The notes beneath the pieces are model-generated. The model worked only from the letters and a program-made list of their open reading frames with translations, had not been told where the DNA came from and ran no database searches. This document shows positions 1 through 5,785 of a DNA stretch of 8,678 nt, piece by piece. Each line of letters begins with the position of its first letter. The first letter of the stretch is position 1. Position numbers and translations under genes: made by a program. Source of the stretch: Bacteroidales bacterium (GTDB lineage Bacteria; Bacteroidota; Bacteroidia; Bacteroidales; VadinHA17); contig JALOMK010000073.1 of the NCBI GenBank assembly GCA_025455505.1, forward strand, positions 1 through 8,678. The letters are read 5' to 3'.

Positions 1-695
1 TTCGGGAATACCCTGGTGGTTCCGTCATAAACCATCGGATGCCACTGGTTCGTCTCGCCGCCTATAAAACCATAGAACTTGTCGAATCCTGAGTGGGAAG
101 GCCAGCGGTCATAAGGTCCTGATACCGAGCCTTCCCATGGCGGTGTCTCGTGATATTTTCCAAAGGCGGCAGTGCTGTAGCCGTTAAGACGAAGCACTTC
201 GGCAACCGGAGTGATTGTCAGGGGCCTGATGCCTGTATTCCCCGGGAATGCAGTGGCCACTTCCATTATAGCGCCTGCATTGTTTGAATGATGGTTATAA
301 CCTGTAAGAAGTGCAGTGCGGGTTGGCGATGAAAGGGCTGTCGTGTGAAAACGGTTGTATTTCAGTCCGCTGGCAGCCATTTTCTCCAGGGTCGGCATGT
401 TTATAGGTCCTCCGAAAGCGCTGGAATGACCGAAGCCTATATCATCAATAAGCACAATGACAACGTTGGGCGCTTTTTCAGGGGCCTTTACCTCGAACCT
501 TGCAGGAGCCTTTGCGTTCCTTGCATCGAGCTCGGTTATTGCAGGGTTCTCGGGTTCCTTAATGGGAAGAACAGTCCTGTCGAGGCCGTCAGCTCCAACT
601 GCCGGAGGGGCAGGCGGCTTTGACCTGGAGCAGCCGGCCATAGCCATTGATGCAATGGCAAGCGGAGTAATTAAATTCAATTTTGTGCCTTTCAT
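1..695 (-). CDS. Sulfatase (formylglycine-dependent, serine type), lipoprotein, N-terminal part
   Basis: Partial: 231 codons are visible from the ATG at 693-695, and the frame stays open to the left edge. Residues 1-22 look like a lipoprotein signal with lipobox MAGC (Cys22). The sulfatase fold begins near residue 76 (PNVVIVLIDDIGFG), where Asp84/Asp85 match the calcium ligands of the family. The signature SSPTRTALLTG starts at Ser122. In S-x-P-x-R enzymes that first serine is converted to formylglycine by an anaerobic radical-SAM maturase (anSME), which is not in this window. FGKYHETP (Lys180, His182) matches the second conserved motif, usually GKWH. The TGYNHH stretch resembles the large arylsulfatase branch that includes Pseudomonas AtsA. 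It probably removes sulfate esters from a glycan or small aryl sulfate at the cell envelope; the substrate cannot be read from this part. It is divergent from the TetR gene at 1088, which is a possible regulator. Confidence 0.93.
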   Translation of the reverse strand, partial: MKGTKLNLITPLAIASMAMAGCSRSKPPAPPAVGADGLDRTVLPIKEPENPAITELDARNAKAPARFEVKAPEKAPNVVIVLIDDIGFGHSSAFGGPINMPTLEKMAASGLKYNRFHTTALSSPTRTALLTGYNHHSNNAGAIMEVATAFPGNTGIRPLTITPVAEVLRLNGYSTAAFGKYHETPPWEGSVSGPYDRWPSHSGFDKFYGFIGGETNQWHPMVYDGTTRVFP

Positions 696-749
696 GTTTA
701 TTGTATTTAAGGTTCTAAATTCAGATATTGTTGTCCGTAATATCAAGCA

Positions 750-762
750 TTTCAGCCTGAAA
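750..762. promoter_or_regulatory. Palindrome TTTCAG-C-CTGAAA, candidate operator
   Basis: A perfect inverted repeat with 6-base arms and a single central base, centred 61 bases upstream of the sulfatase start codon. Its size and place suit a dimeric regulator such as the neighbouring TetR protein or a region of mRNA leader. Function is inferred only; one such palindrome can arise by chance. Confidence 0.25.
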
Positions 763-999
763 GGAGGTAGCAATATACGATTTTCATAATATTTTGTGCA
801 GTTGATTGAGGAATATTTTCTTTATCTCTTCCCCGCCTTATAAAGCGGCAAAATGCGTTTCGGCTATAGTCAGAAAGGCAAGCGCTTAATTAACAGCACT
901 ATGACGATTAATGCCAGGGAAGGCCTTTGGGCTTTTCACAGTCGCAGTCACCTGATCGCAACAATTTCAATTGCATTTGATGCTATCCCCTGCAGTGCC

Positions 1000-1080
1000 T
1001 GAAATATTTATGGAAAATTTTGTTTAATTTATTTTTTTCATATTTCTTTGAGGAAAAATATTTCAGAAATTAATTTTCCA
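1000..1080. repeat. Two interlocked inverted repeats in front of the TetR gene
   Basis: TGAAATATTT (1000-1009) is exactly complementary to AAATATTTCA (1056-1065). TGGAAAATT (1011-1019) is exactly complementary to AATTTTCCA (1072-1080). The order is A-B-A'-B', so both cannot form one nested hairpin. They bracket the candidate TetR promoter and end 7 bases before its start codon. Possible operators for autoregulation or a folded leader; the region is AT-rich, which raises the chance of accidental matches. Confidence 0.35.
1019..1050 (+). promoter_or_regulatory. Candidate Bacteroidetes promoter for the TetR gene
   Basis: TTTG at 1019-1022 and TTTCTTTG at 1043-1050 are 20 bases apart. This fits the Bacteroidetes primary-sigma pattern TTTG-N19-21-TAnnTTTG with one mismatch (T for A at the second base of the -7 box). 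The expected transcript would begin around 1055-1060, leaving a leader of about 30 bases before the ATG at 1088. Confidence 0.4.
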
Positions 1081-1087
1081 ACCCTGT

Positions 1088-1702
1088 ATGAAAGATAAGA
1101 TACTTCAGCATGCCTATGAGCTGTTCATGCAGCATGGCATAAGAAAAATGTCAATCCCGCTGCTTACTGCAGTCATGGGAATATCGTCCAAAACTGTATA
1201 TAAGTATTTCAGGGACAAGGAGGAATTGCTCGAAGAAGTGCTGAAGATCTTTTACAGGGAGCAATTCGATCTGCTGACAGATCTGCAAAGCAGGCAGAAG
1301 CCGGTTCAGGTAATAATCGATGTCTGGTATTCCGCAATTGCAAGAGAGTACAATGTGAACAACATTTTCTATTATGATCTCCATTACTACTATCCCGAAC
1401 TCGAAAAAAAAATGGATGAGACCTACGGAAGCATGTTCTGGAAGGAGTTCGAGAAGATAATTAAAAAGGGCATCGATGAGGGGAGTTTCATAAAGGAGCT
1501 GGAACCGCTTGTTGCCCTCGAAGCCATGTCAGTGCTGTATAAGGGTATTTCAAGGACAAATGCATTTGAAAAATTCGGATTGGCACCTTTGCCGCTTTTC
1601 CTTGACACACTTGCCTGCTTTATCAGGGGTATCTGCACTCCGCAAGGTGCAAGGATCTGCAACAGGCATATATCCCGGCTTAAACCGGTTAGCAGCAACT
1701 GA
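1088..1702 (+). CDS. TetR/AcrR-family transcriptional regulator
   Basis: A 204-residue protein of the usual TetR length. The N-terminal DNA-binding domain covers about residues 1-48. The helix-turn-helix lies at 22-41 (SIPLLTAVMGISSKTVYKYF), followed by RDKEELL, the usual start of helix 4 in this family. The remainder is an all-helical ligand-binding and dimerisation domain with several aromatic residues (FYYDLHYYYPELEKKM near 94-109), typical of the divergent C-terminal domain; its ligand is unknown. The ATG at 1088 is chosen because KDKILQHAYELFMQHG is the standard family opening. It is transcribed away from the sulfatase and 123 bases ahead of a small secreted-protein gene, so either may be a target, as may its own promoter with the flanking inverted repeats. 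Repressor function is inferred from the family. Confidence 0.9.
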   Translation: MKDKILQHAYELFMQHGIRKMSIPLLTAVMGISSKTVYKYFRDKEELLEEVLKIFYREQFDLLTDLQSRQKPVQVIIDVWYSAIAREYNVNNIFYYDLHYYYPELEKKMDETYGSMFWKEFEKIIKKGIDEGSFIKELEPLVALEAMSVLYKGISRTNAFEKFGLAPLPLFLDTLACFIRGICTPQGARICNRHISRLKPVSSN

Positions 1703-1825
1703 AATGAGCGAAAACAGTCGCTTATCAGGCCGGTCACTTATAGGGATTAATACGACGGGTTACTTGGAATGCAGATTACTCAGGAAAGCAATTCAAAAAC
1801 AAATAATCAATTTAAAAAAGCAGAC

Positions 1826-2209
1826 ATGAAAAAATTAAGTTTAACGCTGGCAATGGTTTCATTGTTACTCATTACGGTGTCGGTTAACGCCCAGACAAAG
1901 ACCGGGATTGACTATTTTTCAGGCAAGTGGAAGATGCTCATGAAGGGACTGCCCGACGGTGATACGAAAATGGTCTTCATCCTCGCAAACAAGGATGGTA
2001 AGCTTGCAGGAGCCGTACAGGACACATCGGGTAACGAGATAGCAACGATCAGCAGTACAGAAGTTTCCGAAACAAAGGCAACTGTATACTTCAGCGCCGG
2101 GGGTTATGACATCAGCGTTCTTATGGAAAAGAAGGACGAGGACAACGTCACCGGGAACCTGATGAGCATGTTCGATGTTGAGGGAGTCAGGGTGAAGGAA
2201 GAAAAGTAA
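1826..2209 (+). CDS. Small secreted protein of unknown function
   Basis: 127 residues from the ATG at 1826. An in-frame ATG at 1769 would add 19 residues ahead of a clear Sec signal peptide, so the inner start is preferred. The signal is MKKLSLTLAMVSLLLITVSVNA with cleavage likely after Ala22. The mature part of about 105 residues alternates short beta-strand-like stretches with turns (FSGKWKMLMKGLPDGDTKMVFIL, then DGKLAGAV, TKATVYFSAGGYDISVLM, NVTGNLMSMFDVEG). This pattern suggests a small beta-barrel or lipocalin-like fold, as in many Bacteroidetes periplasmic proteins. No catalytic motif and no cysteine in the mature part is visible. It lies 123 bases after the TetR gene on the same strand and may be co-transcribed or under its own promoter; none is recognisable in the gap. 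I do not recognise a named family. Confidence 0.8.
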   Translation: MKKLSLTLAMVSLLLITVSVNAQTKTGIDYFSGKWKMLMKGLPDGDTKMVFILANKDGKLAGAVQDTSGNEIATISSTEVSETKATVYFSAGGYDISVLMEKKDEDNVTGNLMSMFDVEGVRVKEEK

Positions 2210-2231
2210 ATTCCGGAGTCCGGGGAATTTA
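2207..2231. terminator. Hairpin between convergent genes, possible bidirectional terminator
   Basis: TAAATTCC (2207-2214) and GGAATTTA (2224-2231) are perfectly complementary 8-base arms around the 9-base loop GGAGTCCGG. The left arm begins with the TAA stop of the plus-strand gene, and the right arm carries the TAA stop of the minus-strand oxidoreductase. Minus-strand RNA continues as CUUUUCUUCC, a modest U-tract; plus-strand RNA continues as UCUUAUC, which is weak. Termination is therefore more credible for the minus strand. Confidence 0.5.
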
Positions 2232-3419
2232 TCTTATCACCGGGAAGGGAAAGGAGGATACGAGTTTTATCCTTTTTCCTTCCTGCTGCGATTTCCTTGC
2301 CGCCTCGATAATCTCGAGCACGTGCAGGGCATGTTCGACGTTGATTTTCGGTTCAATGCCTGAAACAAGGCTTTCTCCCACCACTCTTGCTCCTTCCTGC
2401 CATACATATCCACCCTTGTCGGTACTGGCGAGAAGGGGTGGTTCGTCATATGAGGTCTCGGTTATCACCCCGTTTGTTTCCCAGTCATATCCAAGCAGTC
2501 GCATATTCCCTTTATCGCCGTAAATCTGTATCGAGTGCAGCGGCTGGTTTCCTGCCGTATGCCCATAGGGATCAAAGTAGTTGAAGCCGCACATTACATG
2601 GCTAAGTATGTTGTTGTCATGCTCCAGAAGTATATGGGCATTATCCTCTGCTTCAACCTTTATTGTGCCCTTATCGTCCACGGTTCTTTCCGGCTTAACG
2701 ATGCTAAGCATTGCCATAACGCTTCGGGCAGGACCAAGAAGCCCTGTAAGGGTTGTCATATTGTAAACACCCAGGTCGGGCATGCTTCCTCCTCCCTTTT
2801 CATAGAAAAATGCGCTCCAGCCCGGACCGGTATGTCCATACTGGGCATGAGCGCTGGAAATGATTCCCAGCTTCCCTTCACGAATTGTCTTGCTCATGTA
2901 AGCGAACTGCGGACTGTTCACAACTGCGGGCGCTCCCCAGAGACGGAGTTTCATTCTTTTCGAGAGATCAAGAAGCTCTTTGCCGGCAGCATATGTATTT
3001 GCCAGAGGTTTTTCGCTCCAGACATGCTTCCCCGCGAGAAGGGCCTTCCTGTTTAGTTCCTCGTGCACCTGCATGTCGGTGAGTGTTACCATCATGTCGA
3101 AGGGGACTCCTGCAAGCATTGTATCAATATCAGGGTAAGTCTTTGCACCGGCTTTGTATTTTTCATTCTGGCCCCTTGCCCTGTCATATTTTATATCACA
3201 AAGGCTGACGACCTCTATCATTTGCGATCCAAGGAGCTGTGGCAGGTACATGTTGCTTACGCTGCCGCAGCCTATTACGGCTACCCTTACCTTTTTTACC
3301 TGTGTTTCAAGGGCCCAGCCTTCAAGTGAGGATATCAGCAAGCCTGCCGCCGCGCTTGCAGAAACCTTTACAAAGCTTCTTCTTCCCATGCCATCAGGGC
3401 TGTTTTCTTGAGTTTTCAT
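2229..3419 (-). CDS. Gfo/Idh/MocA-family oxidoreductase with Tat signal
   Basis: 396 residues from the ATG at 3417-3419. An upstream in-frame ATG at 3479 would put 20 more residues ahead of the Tat signal and is less likely. The signal is GRRSFVKVSASAAAGLL (Arg13-Arg14), so the folded enzyme with bound cofactor is probably exported. The Rossmann domain starts at about residue 44 (VRVAVIGCGSVS, Gly50 and Gly52 in the dinucleotide loop). The family EKP motif is at 136-138 (SEKPLANT, Lys137). The C-terminal sheet domain includes GGGSMPDLGVYN (209-220), with Tyr219 where many relatives have His. From memory, glucose-fructose oxidoreductase, also periplasmic and Tat-exported, uses a Lys/Tyr pair at these places. 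It probably oxidises or reduces a sugar with NAD(P); the substrate is unknown. It lies 66 bases downstream of the beta-helix gene on the same strand, so an operon is likely. Confidence 0.9.
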   Translation of the reverse strand: MKTQENSPDGMGRRSFVKVSASAAAGLLISSLEGWALETQVKKVRVAVIGCGSVSNMYLPQLLGSQMIEVVSLCDIKYDRARGQNEKYKAGAKTYPDIDTMLAGVPFDMMVTLTDMQVHEELNRKALLAGKHVWSEKPLANTYAAGKELLDLSKRMKLRLWGAPAVVNSPQFAYMSKTIREGKLGIISSAHAQYGHTGPGWSAFFYEKGGGSMPDLGVYNMTTLTGLLGPARSVMAMLSIVKPERTVDDKGTIKVEAEDNAHILLEHDNNILSHVMCGFNYFDPYGHTAGNQPLHSIQIYGDKGNMRLLGYDWETNGVITETSYDEPPLLASTDKGGYVWQEGARVVGESLVSGIEPKINVEHALHVLEIIEAARKSQQEGKRIKLVSSFPFPVIR

Positions 3420-3485
3420 TGATACTTTCAGTTTTGTGTTTATTACGATCAATTTACCTTTCTGGATGCAATCATTCAATTGCCT

Positions 3486-5126
3486 TCAGTCGAAACTTAC
3501 TTTAACCTTCCTGAACATGAATGGATTGTCGCTGACCCTCAGGGGCTTGCCGCTGCCGATTGTCACATTCCTGAGTGTCACTTGTTTTGTTATAACATAG
3601 GGGTACTTCTCAACATACGATTCGTCAGTCATTTTCGGGTTGAAATTTGCAAAGATCACGGGGCCTTTGTAGTCGTCCCTGTGCGCGGAGTCGTTGATCT
3701 GCAGGTTCTCAATCGTTATCCGTTCGGGCATATGGCATGTGTATCCGAAATCATGCTGGCCTGAATACGATCCTCCTATTATGCTTGCACCCGAAGGCTT
3801 TCCTCCCGAGGGAGCGAAAACGCAGTTGCGGATTATAAACTCTCCCTGCCAGGTGCTCCCGTAATCTGAGCGCAGGTTGATGAGGTTCCTGCTGTATATC
3901 GTCGAATTTTCAACCAGGAAGGTCCCGCTGCCGATTGCATTTATTCCCTGGTGACCGAGCCGCGAGTTGCGGATAGTTGCATTTGCGACTCCCATATGTG
4001 CATCGAAGCGCGAAAAAGTGCAGTTGTCGTAGAGGAGGTTCTTGCTGTAATTCGATCCCAGTATGCCCCAGTAGCCGCTGTCGTTTATGTCGTTTGTCTG
4101 GCTGCAGTTCACAAATGAAACATTCAGTGCCCTGTTTACTGATATGTCATAGGTCCCCATTGATACAGTGACCCCCGCGGAACCTGTAGTCTGGTATACC
4201 TTGTGTCCTGTAAAGAGGGTATTGCGCACGGTTACATAAGCACAATCACCGACATTTATGAAGCCTCCGTAAGGCGCCCCGTGGTCTCCTTCGCCGGTGA
4301 CCCGGTGTTCGAGACCGTTAACTGTTACATTCGATCGCCTGATGGCTATTCCCCTGCTGTAATAGTTGTATTTGGATTCTGCATTGTTTGCTATTGTAGT
4401 GAAGCGGCCCCCGGTGATTGTAAGCTTTGTTTCATCGACAGGAAGGGCCGAAATATCGGTGATCTTGTCAAAATCCCAGACGATAGGTGCGTTCATATCT
4501 ATGTTTCCATCCCTGTCAACGATGAAAATGTCAGTCTGTGATGAGCCGTTATTCTGGTTGGGGCCAAAGCGTATATAGCGTTTTACATTTGAATTTGTGA
4601 CAGTGATGAGGCATGTTGAGGGAAAGGTAGCATCAATTTTAACCTGGTTCCTCCTGAGGCTTGTTATTCCCTCCGGCCTGAACGCTTTCATCCCGGAACT
4701 TACAATGAAAATATTTGCATTCCGGTTCATTACTTCCCTGTCGTCGATTACAAAGGAGGCAGTGCCGAAATCAGTGTCGGTACGGATTACTGCCGTGCGG
4801 TTTTTCCCGCTTAAATAATAAGTCTCTCCATCGCCGGCCTTTACTTTCAGGCCCTGGTCGTTGGCGACAGCGTGGGCAGCAGCCACTGCGTCGATATCAT
4901 CCGTTTTGCCGTCGCCCTTTGCACCAAAGTCGCTGTAGCTTACATGGCCCCTGGCTTTGATTTTATTCAAATCCTCAGGCGAAACATTAACGAGCAGGAG
5001 GCCGTTTTCGCCTTCTGACACCATAGTCATGTCTTCCTTAAAGCTTATTTGTATTTTATCTGCCTGGCCCTGTGCCGCGCAGGCGCAGATTGCGAGTAAA
5101 TACAACGAAATGATAGTTTTTTTCAT
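3486..5126 (-). CDS. Secreted right-handed beta-helix protein (pectate-lyase-3-like)
   Basis: 546 residues from the ATG at 5124-5126. MKKTIISLYLLAICACAAQGQ looks like a Sec signal, probably cut after Gly20; the Cys residues do not make a good lipobox. Residues 64-80 (YSDFGAKGDGKTDDIDA) carry the GDGxxDD element that opens many beta-helix glycan-active proteins (Pfam Pectate_lyase_3 and GH28-type N-termini). From about 230 on there are repeated beta-helix rungs: VTVNGLEHRV (267), VTVRNTLFTG (298), LNVSFVNCSQ (334), LLYDNCTFSR (364), ATIRNSRLGH (383), FLVENSTIYS (403), FIIRNCVFAP (430), ITIENLQIND (470), VTLRNVTIGS (516). It probably binds or cleaves an acidic or decorated polysaccharide in the periplasm or outside the cell. 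Lyase or hydrolase activity cannot be decided by eye and no catalytic residues are claimed. It is the first gene of the unit with the oxidoreductase. Confidence 0.85.
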   Translation of the reverse strand: MKKTIISLYLLAICACAAQGQADKIQISFKEDMTMVSEGENGLLLVNVSPEDLNKIKARGHVSYSDFGAKGDGKTDDIDAVAAAHAVANDQGLKVKAGDGETYYLSGKNRTAVIRTDTDFGTASFVIDDREVMNRNANIFIVSSGMKAFRPEGITSLRRNQVKIDATFPSTCLITVTNSNVKRYIRFGPNQNNGSSQTDIFIVDRDGNIDMNAPIVWDFDKITDISALPVDETKLTITGGRFTTIANNAESKYNYYSRGIAIRRSNVTVNGLEHRVTGEGDHGAPYGGFINVGDCAYVTVRNTLFTGHKVYQTTGSAGVTVSMGTYDISVNRALNVSFVNCSQTNDINDSGYWGILGSNYSKNLLYDNCTFSRFDAHMGVANATIRNSRLGHQGINAIGSGTFLVENSTIYSRNLINLRSDYGSTWQGEFIIRNCVFAPSGGKPSGASIIGGSYSGQHDFGYTCHMPERITIENLQINDSAHRDDYKGPVIFANFNPKMTDESYVEKYPYVITKQVTLRNVTIGSGKPLRVSDNPFMFRKVKVSFD

Positions 5127-5272
5127 CAGGGGAAGTTTTCTTCAAGTCAAAACAGTGGTTCATCCAATTACGTATTATAAATCTAATAAATCGGGGAGAA
5201 TAACATCTATAGATTTAAAAAATCAATTGATAATTGCTTTGCAGATCATCTGATGAAAGGAATTTTGAAAAC

Positions 5273-5301
5273 AAACAATAATATGTAAACAATAATGTTT
5301 A
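5273..5301 (+). promoter_or_regulatory. Direct repeat and dyad in front of the toxin-antitoxin module, candidate operator
   Basis: AAACAATAAT occurs at 5273-5282 and again at 5287-5296, a start-to-start spacing of 14 bases. The second copy is part of a dyad TAAAC-AATAAT-GTTTA (5286-5301) whose right arm overlaps the first two bases of the TATATTTG promoter box. A repressor bound here would cover the promoter. Autoregulation by the HTH antitoxin is the natural reading but is inferred. Confidence 0.5.
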
Positions 5302-5307
5302 TATTTG
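5300..5307 (+). promoter_or_regulatory. -7 promoter box TATATTTG of the toxin-antitoxin module
   Basis: An exact match to the Bacteroidetes -7 consensus TAnnTTTG, ending 4 bases before the ATG at 5312. No TTTG lies at the expected 19-21 bases upstream; the nearest is at 5264-5267, 32 bases away. The transcript would start close to the A of the start codon, implying a leaderless or nearly leaderless mRNA. Confidence 0.5.
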
Positions 5308-5311
5308 CGCT

Positions 5312-5785
5312 ATGGAAAAATCACTCGAGATTTTAAAAGGCATACATCCCGGTTTGATTCTCGATCGGGAGCTCAGGAAAAGGAAGCTGGCAAAGGGCAG
5401 GTTTGCAATTTCAGTAGAAGAATATCCTCAGACACTGGGCTCCATTATTAAGGGCAGGAGAAAAATGAATACCGAACTTGCTTTAAGGATTGAAAATGCT
5501 TTGGGATTCGAGGAAGGATTTTTAATGATGTTACAGGTTTATCATGATATTAAAGTTCATAAAGGGGCTTTGCGCAAGTCACGCCCTGATCTTACACGCC
5601 TGAGACCGGTGTTGTTCTGGGATACGGATATTGAAAAAATAGACTGGGAAAGGCAGAAGGATGCGGTTATTAAAAGAGTTTTTGAAAGGGGGAACGAGGT
5701 CGAAAAAAATGAAATAATCCGGTTTTATGGTTTGCCGGACTCTTATGCAGAAACTAAATTGAATGAAAAATATCCTTCATTATAG
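5312..5785 (+). CDS. HigA-like HTH antitoxin with DUF6922-like C-terminal domain
   Basis: 157 residues. Residues 1-80 resemble HigA/XRE plasmid-maintenance antidotes: IHPGLILDREL at 11-21 (the HPG motif), an HTH spanning about 27-65 with YPQTLGSIIKGRRKMN, then LALRIENALGFEEGFLMMLQ (56-75), which matches the conserved helix after the HTH. After a short linker, residues 98-140 (LRPVLFWDTDIEKIDWER, then VIKRVFERGNEVEKNEIIRFYG) look like DUF6922, a small domain that in Bacteroidetes often stands alone next to AbiEii toxins. The protein therefore appears to join a DNA-binding half and a toxin-associated half. Its stop overlaps the next gene by 23 bases, suggesting translational coupling. Role: neutralises the AbiEii protein and represses its own promoter, both inferred from family and layout. 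DUF6922 is assigned from memory of its motif. Confidence 0.82.
   Translation: MEKSLEILKGIHPGLILDRELRKRKLAKGRFAISVEEYPQTLGSIIKGRRKMNTELALRIENALGFEEGFLMMLQVYHDIKVHKGALRKSRPDLTRLRPVLFWDTDIEKIDWERQKDAVIKRVFERGNEVEKNEIIRFYGLPDSYAETKLNEKYPSL

Larger units (their letters stand above)
696..1087. other. Divergent intergenic region between sulfatase and TetR genes
   Basis: These 392 bases hold no convincing gene on either strand. They contain a 13-base palindrome near the sulfatase start, short restriction-like palindromes (AAGCGCTT at 880, TTAATTAA at 886, AAGGCCTT at 919), and an AT-rich end from about 1000 with two inverted repeats and a candidate promoter for the TetR gene. No TAnnTTTG box was found reading towards the sulfatase. 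Confidence 0.6.

Noticed and set aside
760..767. AAAGGAGG, a perfect Shine-Dalgarno-like string on the plus strand
   Set aside because: No start codon follows at a usable distance, and Bacteroidetes rarely use such sites.
1769..1825. Upstream ATG of the small secreted protein
   Set aside because: It would place 19 polar residues in front of a standard Sec signal peptide; the ATG at 1826 gives a normal signal.
2535..3056. 173-codon open frame on the plus strand inside the oxidoreductase gene
   Set aside because: Antisense to a clear Gfo/Idh/MocA protein with Tat, Rossmann and EKP motifs; its own translation has no recognisable domain.
3420..3479. Upstream ATG of the oxidoreductase
   Set aside because: It would put 20 residues ahead of the short n-region of the Tat signal; the ATG at 3419 gives a usual Tat layout.
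5246..5256. TCATCTGATGA palindrome in the divergent region between the beta-helix gene and the antitoxin gene
   Set aside because: The arms are only 5 bases, its position fits neither promoter clearly, and it is not repeated; likely chance.
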